Positions 1 through 9,377 of a DNA stretch of 64,000 nucleotides are shown here, piece after piece. The notes under the pieces are model-generated. The model was not told the DNA's origin. It saw only the letters and a list, made by a program, of their open reading frames with translations, and did not search any database. The stretch comes from Glaciimonas sp. PAMC28666 (GTDB taxonomy: Bacteria; Pseudomonadota; Gammaproteobacteria; Burkholderiales; Burkholderiaceae_D), in NCBI RefSeq assembly GCF_016917355.1, contig NZ_CP070304.1, forward strand, positions 2,542,001 through 2,606,000, given 5' to 3'. Position 1 is the stretch's first letter; each line of letters begins with the position of its first letter. The translations under genes were made by a program, and so were the position numbers.

Positions 1-21
1 TGAAATGAGGGATAGTTTCAT
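1..21 (-). CDS. possible 5' end of a leftward gene cut by the window edge
   Basis: An ATG on the minus strand at 19-21 opens a frame of seven codons (M-K-L-S-L-I-S) that runs off the left edge. A weak GGTGAA ribosome-binding-like motif lies just upstream at 26-31. Nothing more can be read, so the product is unknown and the call could be chance. Confidence 0.25.
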
Positions 22-353
22 GATATTCACCTATGGCGGAGTCAACTCTCGACTTTCGATTTGAACGCCTTGAAATTTCCGTTAAAAGACTACATACGCA
101 AATGATAGTTGTCTTGATGCGTTGCAGCAAACGCAAAGGGGTAAAATGTGAAACAAATTGTTGCAATGCCACACATTGACTTAAGTTAAATCCCTTGAAA
201 AAGTAGGGGATAGCCCCATTTGGCTAGGCATAGAGTCAAATCAACCCGCTTTAAAGTCCTCATTTCGCGCGTTGAGCTACCTAAAACATTGCAAAACACC
301 GCCCGAAACGCGTTTAACACATTATTAAGTCACTAATTGCAGGAGATTTTTGA
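22..353. other. intergenic region upstream of grpE
   Basis: There is no convincing gene in this stretch. It holds the sigma-32-like promoter at 194-221 and about 125 bases of untranslated leader before grpE. I looked for a CIRCE element (TTAGCACTC-N9-GAGTGCTAA) and did not find one, so HrcA control is not indicated here. Confidence 0.6.
194..221 (+). promoter_or_regulatory. sigma-32 (heat-shock) promoter of grpE
   Basis: CTTGAAA at 194-200 and CCCCATTT at 214-221 are separated by 13 nt. Both elements match the known sigma-32 consensus (CTTGAAA, N11-16, CCCCATNT) at every specified base. Transcription should start near 228, leaving a leader of about 125 nt before the grpE start codon. Confidence 0.88.
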
Positions 354-893
354 ATGGAAGACATGGAAAAGCAAACCGCGCAAGTTGAAGCCGAAAATAC
401 CATCGCTGAAGAACAAGCGGCGGTCACGTCCGAGTCGGCACTGGAAATTGAATTAGCAGAGGCGCAAGCTAAAATTGCCGATTTGCAAGATGCATTTCTG
501 CGCGCTAAAGCGGATACGGAAAATGTCCGTCGTCGCGCGCAAGAAGATATCGCACGCGCCAGCAAATTCGCTATCGAAAATTTCGCTGAAGCGATGGTGC
601 CGGTAAAAGACAGTCTGGAAATCGCCCTGAAACTGGAAACGCCTTCCATTGAGGCGTTGAAAGAAGGCGTTGAAATGACGTTGAAGCAACTCGTCGCCGC
701 CTTTGAACGAAACCGCATCGTGGAAATTGCGCCGCAACCGGGCGAACGCCTCGATCCGATGAAACATCAGGCAATTTCGATGGTTCCTGCTGAGCAGGAA
801 GCCAACACGGTCGTGAGCGTGTTGCAAAAAGGGTACATGATTTCGGACCGCTTGTTGCGTCCGGCCCTGGTAACTGTTGCTCAAAGTAAATAA
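354..893 (+). CDS. grpE: nucleotide exchange factor GrpE
   Basis: GrpE is the cytoplasmic co-chaperone that releases ADP from DnaK. The 179-residue product has an acidic Glu/Ala-rich N-terminus, a long helical region typical of the GrpE dimer (about 40-100), and the C-terminal beta domain with the family signature around RLDPMKHQA and [11 protein letters not shown]. Length is normal for betaproteobacteria. The start at 354 has an AGGAG ribosome-binding site at 341-345. A second in-frame ATG at 363 is possible but less well placed. It is the first gene of grpE-dnaK-dnaJ and sits behind a near-perfect sigma-32 promoter. Confidence 0.97.
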   Translation: MEDMEKQTAQVEAENTIAEEQAAVTSESALEIELAEAQAKIADLQDAFLRAKADTENVRRRAQEDIARASKFAIENFAEAMVPVKDSLEIALKLETPSIEALKEGVEMTLKQLVAAFERNRIVEIAPQPGERLDPMKHQAISMVPAEQEANTVVSVLQKGYMISDRLLRPALVTVAQSK

Positions 894-1048
894 AGCGCCA
901 GATAGACGGAGAAAATGTCTAAATAGGCCGAAATAAGCGAGAAAATCAAAAATAACCGCTTATTTAGACCTGAAAAGGCTTGAAAGCCCGATTTTTCTCC
1001 CAATATTCAACCTATCAAAATTAAACAAATTTAGTAAAGGACAGCATC
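894..1048 (+). promoter_or_regulatory. grpE-dnaK spacer with sigma-32-like promoter and alternative hairpins
   Basis: CTTGAAA at 979-985 is followed after 13 nt by CCCAATAT at 999-1006, which differs from the sigma-32 -10 consensus (CCCCATNT) at one specified position. Two inverted repeats overlap: GTCTAAATA (917-925) with TATTTAGAC (961-969), and AAATAAGCG (931-939) with CGCTTATTT (957-965). They share 961-965, so only one stem can form at a time. The promoter would let dnaK be transcribed independently of grpE. Confidence 0.65.
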
Positions 1049-2989
1049 ATGGGTAAAATTATCGGTATTGATCTGGGTACGACAAATTCTTGTGTTTCCA
1101 TTATGGAAGGCGGCAAGCCTAAGGTTATTGAAAATTCCGAAGGCGTACGTACCACGCCATCCGTGATCGCTTATCAGGAAGACGGCGAAATTTTGGTCGG
1201 CGCACCTGCAAAACGTCAGGCTGTCACTAATCCAAAAAATACGCTGTACGCAACCAAACGTCTGATTGGTCGCAAATTCGACGAAAAAGAAGTGCAAAAA
1301 GACATCTCGCTGATGCCTTACGAGATTACTAAAGCCGACAACGGCGATGCATGGATTGCTGTACGCGACAAGAAACTGGCACCGCAGCAAATCGCTGCAG
1401 AAGTGCTGCGCAAGATGAAAAAAACCGCTGAAGACTATCTCGGCGAAGAAGTTACAGAAGCGGTCATCACCGTTCCTGCTTACTTCAACGATGCGCAACG
1501 TCAGGCAACCAAAGACGCTGGTCGTATCGCCGGTCTGGATGTCAAGCGTATCATCAACGAGCCAACCGCAGCTGCCTTGGCGTTTGGCCTGGATAAGACT
1601 GAAAAAGGCGATCGCAAGATTGCAGTGTACGACTTGGGTGGCGGTACGTTCGATATCTCGATTATTGAAATCGCCGATGTTGATGGCGAAATGCAATTTG
1701 AAGTATTGTCGACAAACGGCGATACATTCCTTGGCGGTGAAGATTTCGATCAACGCATGATCGATTACATCCTGGACGAGTTCAAAAAAGTCAACGGTAT
1801 CGATTTGGGTAAAGATGCGATTGCATTGCAGCGTATCAAAGCTTCTGCTGAGCGCGCAAAAATTGAATTGTCGTCATCGCAACAGACAGAAATCAACGAG
1901 CCGTACATTGCAATGGCGAATGGCGCACCAGTCCATCTGACCATGAAGATGACACGTGCCAAGCTTGAGTCTTTAGTTGAAGAGTTGATCGAAAAAACAA
2001 TCGCACCGTGCCGTATCGCGATTCAGGACGCTGGCGTTAAAGTTTCCGACATCGACGATATCATTCTGGTCGGCGGTATGACCCGTATGCCTAAGGTGCA
2101 AGAAAAAGTCAAAGAATTCTTCGGTAAAGATGCACGTAAAGACGTGAATCCAGACGAAGCGGTTGCAGTCGGTGCCGCAATTCAGGGTTCTGTATTGTCC
2201 GGTGATCGTAAAGACTTGTTGCTGCTGGACGTTACTCCGCTGTCACTCGGTATCGAGACAATGGGCGGCGTGATGACCAAAATGATCAAGAAGAATACGA
2301 CCATTCCTACCAAGTTCAGCCAAGTCTTCTCGACGGCGGATGACAATCAGCCAGCCGTGACGATTAAAGTGTTCCAGGGTGAGCGCGAAATGGCGGCCGG
2401 TAATAAAGGTCTGGGCGAATTCAATCTGGAAGGTATCCCGCCAGCATCACGCGGCACACCGCAGATTGAAGTAACTTTCGACATTGATGCCAACGGTATT
2501 TTGCACGTCGGCGCCAAAGACAAAGCCACCGGTAAGGAAAACAAGATCACCATCAAGGCAAACTCTGGTTTGACCGAAGATGAAATCCAGAAGATGGTGC
2601 GTGATGCTGAATTGAACGCCGAAGACGATAAGCGCTTGAAAGAGTTAGCTGAAACGCATAACCAAGGCGATGCATTGGTGCATTCAACCCGCAAATCGCT
2701 GGCTGAATATGGCGACAAGTTGGAAGCGGCTGAGAAAGAAAGCATTGAAGCAGCAATCAAGGAACTGGAAGAAGTGTTGAAGGGTAGCGACAAAGCCGCC
2801 ATCGACAACAAATCTGCAGCCTTGAGCACAGCAGCGCAGAAACTTGGCGAAAAGATGTATGCCGATATGCAAGCGCAGCAAGCTGCAGCCGGTGGCGCTG
2901 AAGGTGCCGCGACTGGTGCATCATCAGAAAGCAAGCCGAAAGAAGACGACGTTGTAGACGCCGACTTCAAAGAAGTAAAAGACAAGTAA
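1049..2989 (+). CDS. dnaK: chaperone DnaK (Hsp70)
   Basis: This is the ATP-dependent cytosolic Hsp70 that binds exposed hydrophobic peptides together with DnaJ and GrpE. The 646-residue product begins with the phosphate-1 motif DLGTTNS (8-14). It has the phosphate-2 motif YDLGGGTFD near residue 195 and the adenosine motif VGGMTRMP near 340. The substrate-binding beta domain and helical lid follow, with an Ala/Gly-rich linker and the C-terminal tail [11 protein letters not shown]. Length is close to the 638 residues of E. coli. The start has AAAGGA at 1036-1041. A strong terminator follows. Confidence 0.99.
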   Translation: MGKIIGIDLGTTNSCVSIMEGGKPKVIENSEGVRTTPSVIAYQEDGEILVGAPAKRQAVTNPKNTLYATKRLIGRKFDEKEVQKDISLMPYEITKADNGDAWIAVRDKKLAPQQIAAEVLRKMKKTAEDYLGEEVTEAVITVPAYFNDAQRQATKDAGRIAGLDVKRIINEPTAAALAFGLDKTEKGDRKIAVYDLGGGTFDISIIEIADVDGEMQFEVLSTNGDTFLGGEDFDQRMIDYILDEFKKVNGIDLGKDAIALQRIKASAERAKIELSSSQQTEINEPYIAMANGAPVHLTMKMTRAKLESLVEELIEKTIAPCRIAIQDAGVKVSDIDDIILVGGMTRMPKVQEKVKEFFGKDARKDVNPDEAVAVGAAIQGSVLSGDRKDLLLLDVTPLSLGIETMGGVMTKMIKKNTTIPTKFSQVFSTADDNQPAVTIKVFQGEREMAAGNKGLGEFNLEGIPPASRGTPQIEVTFDIDANGILHVGAKDKATGKENKITIKANSGLTEDEIQKMVRDAELNAEDDKRLKELAETHNQGDALVHSTRKSLAEYGDKLEAAEKESIEAAIKELEEVLKGSDKAAIDNKSAALSTAAQKLGEKMYADMQAQQAAAGGAEGAATGASSESKPKEDDVVDADFKEVKDK

Positions 2990-3300
2990 AACCCGTCCGT
3001 GCAGTGTTTTGGAGCGATTCCAAAGCACTGCGTTGACGCGCCGGACAAAGCTTAAAGCTCTGTTCGGCGTTTTCGCTTTGAACAAATTGCTATGTTACTG
3101 CCGGTGCGTGATTAATTCTGGACTAGCCTTTGCCGCTGTTTGGGTGAGATCAGTGCAGACATTCGAGGGACTAACGCATGGATTACGTTGGATTGCGTTA
3201 GTTTGCGGATGATGTTGAACGCGCTAGTGTTGGTCGGTCCGAATGACGTTCCGCTGAAAATAGCAAACGTGTTCTTCAATGATAAGTAAGGTGCCAAGAA
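2990..3300. other. dnaK-dnaJ intergenic region
   Basis: The 311 bases hold no gene. Two hairpins lie directly after dnaK. The first is a 13-bp stem at 3001-3031 (GCAGTG paired with CACTGC, extended inward) with no T tract. The second is the intrinsic terminator listed separately. I could not place a clear promoter for dnaJ in the remaining 220 bases. Confidence 0.6.
3039..3073 (+). terminator. intrinsic terminator after dnaK
   Basis: A 15-bp stem pairs 3039-3053 (CGCCGGACAAAGCTT) with 3055-3069 (AAGCTCTGTTCGGCG), with one mismatch and one G-T pair, and is followed by TTTTCGCTTT. In practice the tip opens to form the loop. Confidence 0.8.
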
Positions 3301-4440
3301 ATGGCGAAACGTGATTTTTACGAAATTCTGGGTGTAGCGAAAAACGCTTCTGATGAAGAAATCAAGAAGTCGTACCGCAAGCTCGCAATGAAACATCATC
3401 CGGACCGTAATCCGGATAGCAAAGGTGCAGAAGATAAATTCAAAGAAGGCAAAGAAGCCTACGAGATGCTATCGGACCCGCAAAAGCGCGAGGCGTATGA
3501 CCGCTATGGTCACGCGGGCGTCGATCCCAATATGGGCGGTGGCGGTGGCGGCGGTGCTGGCGGTGGTTTCGCCGATGCATTCGGCGATATCTTCGGCGAC
3601 ATCTTTGGCGGTGGCGGGGGTGGCGCGCGTGGCGGTCGTGGCGCGGGCCCTCAGGTCTATCGCGGTGCCGATTTGCGCTACAACCTTGAAATCACGCTGG
3701 AGCAAGCGGCGCACGGTTTCGACACAACGATCCGGGTACCTTCATGGGATGCCTGCGAACCCTGTCACGGTAGCGGTGCCAAGCCAGGTACACAACCGGT
3801 AACCTGCCCAACCTGCGGCGGTCACGGTCAAGTGCGGATGCAGCAAGGATTTTTCAGTATTCAGCAAACTTGCCCTAAATGCCATGGCAGCGGCAAAGTC
3901 ATTGCTGAGCCTTGTGCCTCTTGTGCTGGTGCTGGACGCATCAAGCGTAACAAGACGCTCGAAGTGAAGATTCCAGAAGGCATTGACGATGGCATGCGGA
4001 TTCGGTCGTCCGGCAACGGAGAGCCGGGCACCAATGGTGGACCTCCCGGTGACCTGTATGTCGAAATTCATATCAAACCCCATGGCGTATTTCAACGTGA
4101 TGGCGATGACCTGCATTGCGAAATGCCGATTTCATTCGCCAAGGCTGCTCTGGGTGGCGAAATTGAAGTGCCAACGCTTAACGGCAAGGTCTCGTTCACC
4201 ATTCCCGAGGGAACCCAGTCGAGCAAAACCTTCCGTTTGCGTAGCAAGGGTATTAAAGGCGTGCGTTCAGGCTATGCTGGCGATCTGTTTTGCCACGTCG
4301 TGGTGGAAACGCCAGTCAAGCTGAGCGACCGTCAGAAAAGTCTTCTGCAGGAGTTTGACGAACTAACCACCGAGGGAGGCGCAAAGCACAACCCTCAAAG
4401 TAAGTCTTGGAAAGATAAGGTAAAAGAGTTTTTTGAGTAA
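3301..4440 (+). CDS. dnaJ: chaperone DnaJ (Hsp40)
   Basis: DnaJ stimulates the DnaK ATPase and delivers substrates to it in the cytosol. The 379-residue product is a full class A Hsp40. It has the J domain (1-70) with HPD at 33-35, and a Gly-rich linker with long GGGGG runs and repeated FGDIFG motifs. Four zinc-binding CxxCxGxG-type repeats follow ([32 protein letters not shown]), then the C-terminal substrate-binding domains. The start follows AAGGTG at 3289-3294. A terminator separates it from dnaK, so it probably has its own promoter or depends on read-through. Confidence 0.98.
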   Translation: MAKRDFYEILGVAKNASDEEIKKSYRKLAMKHHPDRNPDSKGAEDKFKEGKEAYEMLSDPQKREAYDRYGHAGVDPNMGGGGGGGAGGGFADAFGDIFGDIFGGGGGGARGGRGAGPQVYRGADLRYNLEITLEQAAHGFDTTIRVPSWDACEPCHGSGAKPGTQPVTCPTCGGHGQVRMQQGFFSIQQTCPKCHGSGKVIAEPCASCAGAGRIKRNKTLEVKIPEGIDDGMRIRSSGNGEPGTNGGPPGDLYVEIHIKPHGVFQRDGDDLHCEMPISFAKAALGGEIEVPTLNGKVSFTIPEGTQSSKTFRLRSKGIKGVRSGYAGDLFCHVVVETPVKLSDRQKSLLQEFDELTTEGGAKHNPQSKSWKDKVKEFFE

Positions 4441-4765
4441 GGTGTCGCGAAGCTTGCGAATAATGAAGCCCGGCCGCGCTTGCAAGCTTGTGCTGGGGTA
4501 ATAAAATTCGCAAGCCGCACGCTTAAAAGCCGCTGATGATCGTCATTAGCGGCTTTTATTATTTCAATTCAGATTCGAATCGTGAAGTGAATGCGTTGGT
4601 CATTCGGACGTAGCGCGCGTCTGGTGTGCGCAATTAATTGCTTTTGAGATAAACTTCATCAAAAAAAACGTTGGCAAGGCGCATTTTGGATAAAATGGCG
4701 TGCATGCGGATTCATAAAATTGGTTTAAATCCATGTGAATAACGCGTTAATCAGATTGGAAAACG
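4441..4765. other. dnaJ-carbonic anhydrase intergenic region
   Basis: There is no gene in these 325 bases. They contain the dnaJ terminator and an AT-rich run at 4660-4700 with TTGGCA (4671-4676) and TAAAAT (4691-4696). Those would make a weak promoter with a short 14-nt spacer, so the promoter of the next gene is not settled. Confidence 0.5.
4525..4557 (+). terminator. intrinsic terminator after dnaJ
   Basis: AAAAGCCGCT (4525-4534) pairs with AGCGGCTTTT (4548-4557), and the stem continues inward through ATGA/TCAT. It ends in a T-rich run. The A-rich left flank could also let it act on the other strand. Confidence 0.88.
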
Positions 4766-5431
4766 ATGATAGAACCTAAAAATGTCCTGACGAAGGAACA
4801 ACTTTTCGAAAGCAACCGTCAATGGGCTGCTGGGATGACCGAACGTGAGCCGACGTTTTTCAAAACCTTGGCCGCCCAACAGTCACCGGAGTATTTCTGG
4901 ATCGGCTGTTCGGATAGCCGTGTGCCGGCCAACGAATTACTGGGCCTGCGTCCAGGCGAATTATTCGTGCATCGGAATATTGCGAACGTTGTCGCCCACA
5001 GTGATCTCAACTGTTTGTCGGTGCTCCAGTTTGCTGTCGATGTCTTGAAGGTGAAGCATGTATTCGTCGTCGGTCATTACGGCTGTTCCGGTGTCCATGC
5101 TGCGTTGACCAAGCGCCGGGTGGGACTTGCCGACAACTGGCTGCGGCATGTGCAGGACGTGCATCAAAAGCATGAGCGGTACCTGGGCGAGGCTTTGTCC
5201 GAGCAAATACGTCATGATCGGTTATGTGAACTTAACTCGATGGAGCAGGTAAGCAACATCTGCCAGACGACGATCGTGCAAGATGCCTGGGAGCGTGGTC
5301 AGGAACTGACGATCCATAGTTGGGTGTATGGCCTGCAAGACGGTCTATTGCGGGATTTAGGTGTGACCGCGAGCGGCCCGGATGACTTGGCCAAGGCGAT
5401 GGCCTGCAGCCTGAAGCGTTACGACGAATAG
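4766..5431 (+). CDS. can: beta-class carbonic anhydrase
   Basis: The enzyme interconverts CO2 and bicarbonate in the cytoplasm, supplying bicarbonate to carboxylases at ambient CO2. The 221-residue product carries the beta-class zinc site: Cys48 in GCSDSR with Asp50 and Arg52, then His103 and Cys106 in GHYGCSG. Length matches E. coli Can (220). It stands alone between terminators, facing panB tail to tail. The symbol follows the E. coli Can-type sequence. A CynT paralogue is less likely because no cyanate genes are nearby. Confidence 0.95.
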   Translation: MIEPKNVLTKEQLFESNRQWAAGMTEREPTFFKTLAAQQSPEYFWIGCSDSRVPANELLGLRPGELFVHRNIANVVAHSDLNCLSVLQFAVDVLKVKHVFVVGHYGCSGVHAALTKRRVGLADNWLRHVQDVHQKHERYLGEALSEQIRHDRLCELNSMEQVSNICQTTIVQDAWERGQELTIHSWVYGLQDGLLRDLGVTASGPDDLAKAMACSLKRYDE

Positions 5432-5485
5432 GTTGGCGACAGCTAAGCGCAGAAAAACGGTTTCACCATTTAGTCCGGTGCAATG

Positions 5486-5524
5486 AAAAAATCCCCAATC
5501 AAATGAAACGATTGGGGATTTTTT
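5486..5524. terminator. bidirectional terminator between can and panB
   Basis: AAAAAATCCCCAATC (5486-5500) and GATTGGGGATTTTTT (5510-5524) form a perfect 15-bp inverted repeat with A tract on one side and T tract on the other. It can end transcription from both converging genes. Confidence 0.95.
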
Positions 5525-5576
5525 TTATTTGGCGCAGCTTTCTATAAACCTATGCGTTGAGGTCAGGTTCAGCGCG

Positions 5577-6428
5577 CTAGAAACAATGCTCCGGCGCCGG
5601 AAAGGATCGATCCTTCACCGCTGCAACATAAGCTTTGATGGCTGCATCAATACTGGTCTGACCCTCCATGAAATCTTTCACGAAGCGTGCTTTATGGCCA
5701 GGAAACACCCCCAGCAAATCGTGCAATACCAATACCTGGCCTGAGCAGTCAGGACCAGCGCCGATCCCGATAGTGGGAATAGCGAGTAATTCGGTGATTT
5801 CCTTGCCCAGACTCGCCGGAATGGCTTCCAGCACCAACATGCTTGCGCCAGCATCTTGCAACGCCAAGGCATCCGATTTAAGTTGCTCCACCGCAGCAGA
5901 GGTTTTGCCCTGCACCTTGTAGCCACCCATCTGATGCACAGATTGCGGTGTGAGTCCGAGATGCGCGCATACGGGAATCGCCCGTTCAGTCAGAAAACGC
6001 ACCGTCGGCGCAAGCCACGTACCACCCTCCAGCTTGACCATCTGTGCGCCGGACTGAATCAATTGCACGGCGTTGATCAATGCCGTTTCAGGCGTGCCGT
6101 AACTGCCGAATGGCAAATCGGCAAGGATGAAAGCGGTGGGTTTGGCACGAAAAACACTGGCCGTGTGATACGCAATATCTGCTACCGTTACCGGTAACGT
6201 TGAAGAGTGTCCCTGACACACCATGCCGAGCGAATCACCCACCAAAATGGTGTCTATTCCGCAGCGATCCAGCAACGCGGTAAAGCTGGCGTCGTAACAG
6301 GTCAGCATGGTAATTTTCTCACCTTTATCATGCATGCTCTGCAGGCTAGGGATTGTTACCGCTTTCGTTCGTCGATGCGGCGTGGTTGTGGTCGTTGAGA
6401 CTGTTTCACCTTGCAAATAGCCAGCCAT
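5577..6428 (-). CDS. panB: 3-methyl-2-oxobutanoate hydroxymethyltransferase (PanB)
   Basis: PanB transfers a hydroxymethyl group from methylene-tetrahydrofolate to alpha-ketoisovalerate, the first step of pantothenate synthesis. The 283-residue product has the conserved stretch [10 protein letters not shown], the Mg-binding VGDSLGMV with Asp65, and the C-terminal half typical of the TIM-barrel family. An upstream extension to 6512 is in frame, but ATG at 6426-6428 with GGAG at 6435-6438 gives the usual length. That ATG lies one base after the stop of the upstream kinase gene, which implies translational coupling. The N-terminus has a Thr run (TTTTT). Confidence 0.96.
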   Translation of the reverse strand: MAGYLQGETVSTTTTTPHRRTKAVTIPSLQSMHDKGEKITMLTCYDASFTALLDRCGIDTILVGDSLGMVCQGHSSTLPVTVADIAYHTASVFRAKPTAFILADLPFGSYGTPETALINAVQLIQSGAQMVKLEGGTWLAPTVRFLTERAIPVCAHLGLTPQSVHQMGGYKVQGKTSAAVEQLKSDALALQDAGASMLVLEAIPASLGKEITELLAIPTIGIGAGPDCSGQVLVLHDLLGVFPGHKARFVKDFMEGQTSIDAAIKAYVAAVKDRSFPAPEHCF

Positions 6429-6429
6429 A

Positions 6430-7077
6430 TTATTCTCCACGATTAAAAAATTCACGCTTGCCGCGCATGCTGTCAATGCGGTCCAGCAACAGCGTGAAAT
6501 CAGCATCGTCACCCGACAAATCCATATGTTGGTTATTCACTATCAACAGGGGAGCGGCTTCGTAATCGTAGAAAAAGCGACTGTAACTTTCGCATAGACG
6601 CTTAAGATAATCAGAGGTGATTCCTGACTCCATAGGAATCCCGCGTTTTTTGATGCGCTCAACAAGCGTGTCGGGCTCCGCCTGCAAATAAATGACTAAA
6701 TCTGGCGTCGGCGCTTGCGGACGCAAATGTTCATAAAGCTGCTGATACAGTTTCAACTCGTCGTCGGCTAAGGTGAGGTTGGCAAAGATGGGATCTTTAT
6801 CGAGCAAAAAATCAGTCGCCACCGCGCCCGTGCCGTTGAAAAGATCGCTCTGCGCAAGACCGCGCAATTGATTTACCCGCTGAAACAGGAAGAACATTTG
6901 TGTTGATAGCGCGTAACGCGATGGATCGGTATAGAACTTTTCCAGGAACGGATTGCTTTCGGGCTGTTCTAGCAACACCTGCGCGCCCATATGGGCGGCG
7001 ATTTTTTGCGTTAAGGTCGTTTTTCCGACACCGATAGGACCTTCAACCACGACGTACTTGTAATTTTGTAGATTCAT
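6430..7077 (-). CDS. deoxynucleoside kinase family protein (dAK/dGK type)
   Basis: The 215-residue product belongs to the deoxynucleoside kinase family, which phosphorylates deoxyribonucleosides with ATP. It has the P-loop GPIGVGKT (13-20), a [13 protein letters not shown] substrate-site region, and a lid region rich in Arg/Tyr ([14 protein letters not shown]). This gene is commonly found between folK and panB in betaproteobacteria, where its physiological role is not well defined. No clear Shine-Dalgarno precedes the ATG at 7077. The nucleoside specificity cannot be read from the sequence. Confidence 0.88.
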   Translation of the reverse strand: MNLQNYKYVVVEGPIGVGKTTLTQKIAAHMGAQVLLEQPESNPFLEKFYTDPSRYALSTQMFFLFQRVNQLRGLAQSDLFNGTGAVATDFLLDKDPIFANLTLADDELKLYQQLYEHLRPQAPTPDLVIYLQAEPDTLVERIKKRGIPMESGITSDYLKRLCESYSRFFYDYEAAPLLIVNNQHMDLSGDDADFTLLLDRIDSMRGKREFFNRGE

Positions 7078-7318
7078 ATTTGAAAGATAAAGGGAGCGCT
7101 TAACCTACTCGCAATGTAAATGAATGAGCGGCAATATTATCGTAAGCATCGCCGAAAACAAGATCGCAACGGATTTGCATAATGAACATGGTTCAGGAAA
7201 CAGGTTCGAAATGCGCATAACAATAGTGTAAACGCTTTTGGGCCTTCGCTATACCTTGCTGTAATTCACAGAGGAAATGTCCTGACGGGTATGCAATATG
7301 CATCAGGCTACAATCAGG

Positions 7319-7807
7319 CTAAAGTTTGGTGATCGACTGATCAGCCACCAGCGGAGTGAATTGGTGCGCCGGACCGTGGCCGGGGATGGTGATAAAAGGG
7401 TCTATCTGCAACAGCGGGATCAACACAAATGCGCGCTGCATCATGCGCGGATGTGGCACCGTCAATGTCGCATCAGCGATGGTCAGCGCAGCGTATAACA
7501 ACAGATCCAGATCCAGAGTGCGCGGCGCGTTCGGGTAAGGGCGTTCGCGGCCGAAGCGTTGCTCAATTTCTTGCAACACCTGCAACAGCGCGTGCGGCGC
7601 CAACAGGGTCTCAAGGCGGACTACGGCGTTGACATAATCATCGCCGCTGGAATCGATCGGTGCGGTGCGAAACAGGCTCGATTGCGCGCTCAATGACGTC
7701 TCTGGCAACCTGCCAAGCTGCGTAATGGCGTCAAGCACCTGCGCCTTCGCATCACCCAGATTGCCACCGATCCCGATGTAGGCCGTGACCGATTGCCGCT
7801 CAACCAC
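7319..7807 (-). CDS. folK: 2-amino-4-hydroxy-6-hydroxymethyldihydropteridine pyrophosphokinase (HPPK)
   Basis: HPPK transfers pyrophosphate from ATP to 6-hydroxymethyl-7,8-dihydropterin in folate synthesis. The 162-residue product has the N-terminal IGIGGNLGD, the substrate loop FGRERPYPNAPRTLDLDLLLY with the family signature, and VPHPRMMQRAFVLIPL. The start is GTG at 7805-7807, two bases after the pcnB stop. An AGGATGG sequence inside the pcnB end can serve as its ribosome-binding site. It is read from the same message as pcnB. Confidence 0.96.
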   Translation of the reverse strand: MVERQSVTAYIGIGGNLGDAKAQVLDAITQLGRLPETSLSAQSSLFRTAPIDSSGDDYVNAVVRLETLLAPHALLQVLQEIEQRFGRERPYPNAPRTLDLDLLLYAALTIADATLTVPHPRMMQRAFVLIPLLQIDPFITIPGHGPAHQFTPLVADQSITKL

Positions 7808-7809
7808 GC

Positions 7810-9192
7810 TTATGCGCCATCCTGCGTGCCGTTGCTGGTGTTGCCACCACCGCCGCTTCCCGAGCTGCGCGGACTACGACGTCGCGCACGTTTTTTAGGC
7901 GGCGGTCCTTCGTTGGCTAACTTCGGCTTTTGCGCCAGCAATATTTCGCGACCGGTGCCGTCGGCTTCCATAAACGCCGTCCACCATTCGCCCAGTTCGC
8001 TATTGAGCTCACCGGAAGCACAGCGCAACAACAAGAAATCGTAACCAGCACGCAAGCGCAGATGTTCCAGCAACTTGTAAGGAGCCTTGCCGACACGCCG
8101 CTCAAAACGCGGTTGCATGGCCCAGATATCGCGCATGTCGGAGGCAATTTTGCGTTGCAGCGCTAATTTTTCGGTCTGTGCGTCCAGCACATCATCCGCT
8201 GCGAGGTGCAATGCCGGAATCGGAAACTCGCCAGCGGCTTGATACGCCGTCCATTTTTCCAACACCTGATGCCAGAGTAATGAAGCAAAGAGGAACCCAG
8301 GGGAAACCGGCTTACCCTGTTGCACACGCTGATCGGTATTCGCCAATGCCAGCGTGACGAATTTTTCGCCCATCGGTTGCTCAAGAACCACATCGAGCAA
8401 TGGCAGAAGGCCGTGATGCAAGCCTTCTTTACGCAGTTGTTGCAGGCAAGCCAAAGCGTGGCCGCTCATCAGCAACTTCAGCATTTCATCGAAAACGCGT
8501 GCGGTTGGCACATTATTGATCAACGTTGCCATGACGGGAATCGGCGCGCGCGTTTCGGGTTCAATGGTGAAGTTCAACTTGGCAGCAAAACGCACAATCC
8601 GCAACATGCGTACCGGGTCTTCGCGATAGCGCGCCTCCGGAACACCGATGATGCGCAAGGTCTTGGCACGAATATCGGCGATCCCCCCGTGATAATCGAG
8701 CACACTCTGGCTACTCGGATCGTAATACATGGCGTTAATCGTGAAATCGCGCCGGATTGCGTCCTCGTGCTGTTCGCCGAACGTATTGTCGCGTAACACG
8801 CGCCCATGTTCATCCTTCGGCGCGCCGGTGGATGAGGCACCGCGGAAGGTCGTCACCTCGATCAACTCCTGGCCAAACATGACGTGCACGATTTGAAACC
8901 GTTTGCCGATCAGGAAAGCCCGTCTGAACAGTCGCTTGACCTGTTCCGGGGTTGCATTGGTGGCGACGTCGAAATCTTTTGGCTTTACTCCCAATAGCAG
9001 ATCGCGCACAGCGCCACCAACGATGAAAGCCTTGTATCCGGCCTCCTGTAGCGTACTGGTGACGCGTATCGCATTCGGTGAGACGAGTTGAAGGTCAATG
9101 CCATGTTGCTTGGGGCTTAGCACCACCGGCTTGGTGTGGTCTTCCACCTTTTTTTTGGGTCCGAGGATGGAGCGAATCAGCTTTTTGATCAT
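7810..9192 (-). CDS. pcnB: poly(A) polymerase I
   Basis: PcnB adds poly(A) to RNA 3' ends and so promotes RNA decay. The 460-residue product has the nucleotidyltransferase core with GGAVRD (59-64) and the catalytic pair Asp73/Asp75 in KDFDVAT, followed by the RNA-binding domain. The C-terminus ends in a basic patch (KKRARRRSPR) and a Gly/Ser-rich tail. CCA-adding enzymes share the core, but the basic tail and the position next to folK favour poly(A) polymerase. ATG at 9190-9192. Confidence 0.93.
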   Translation of the reverse strand: MIKKLIRSILGPKKKVEDHTKPVVLSPKQHGIDLQLVSPNAIRVTSTLQEAGYKAFIVGGAVRDLLLGVKPKDFDVATNATPEQVKRLFRRAFLIGKRFQIVHVMFGQELIEVTTFRGASSTGAPKDEHGRVLRDNTFGEQHEDAIRRDFTINAMYYDPSSQSVLDYHGGIADIRAKTLRIIGVPEARYREDPVRMLRIVRFAAKLNFTIEPETRAPIPVMATLINNVPTARVFDEMLKLLMSGHALACLQQLRKEGLHHGLLPLLDVVLEQPMGEKFVTLALANTDQRVQQGKPVSPGFLFASLLWHQVLEKWTAYQAAGEFPIPALHLAADDVLDAQTEKLALQRKIASDMRDIWAMQPRFERRVGKAPYKLLEHLRLRAGYDFLLLRCASGELNSELGEWWTAFMEADGTGREILLAQKPKLANEGPPPKKRARRRSPRSSGSGGGGNTSNGTQDGA

Positions 9193-9377
9193 TGTGTCTT
9201 GATTATATGTTGGCTATGTGTCGCCTTGATTGCAGGCGATCTCAAAAAACCATCCACCAAGCCTGGATTTGCGGTGCATGTCGCTATTTTCGTCAATGTC
9301 ATAATTTACGTCATAGTCGAAATGGGCAGCATCGCAATCCAGATTTGGGCGTTTGTTACGGTTTTGTAGAGCAGGCC

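Noticed and set aside
22-353. CIRCE/HrcA operator upstream of grpE
   Set aside because: No TTAGCACTC-N9-GAGTGCTAA-like repeat is present, and the sigma-32 elements explain heat control.
1031-1753. Long minus-strand open frame opposite dnaK
   Set aside because: It is a codon-bias shadow of dnaK with no ribosome-binding site or recognisable product.
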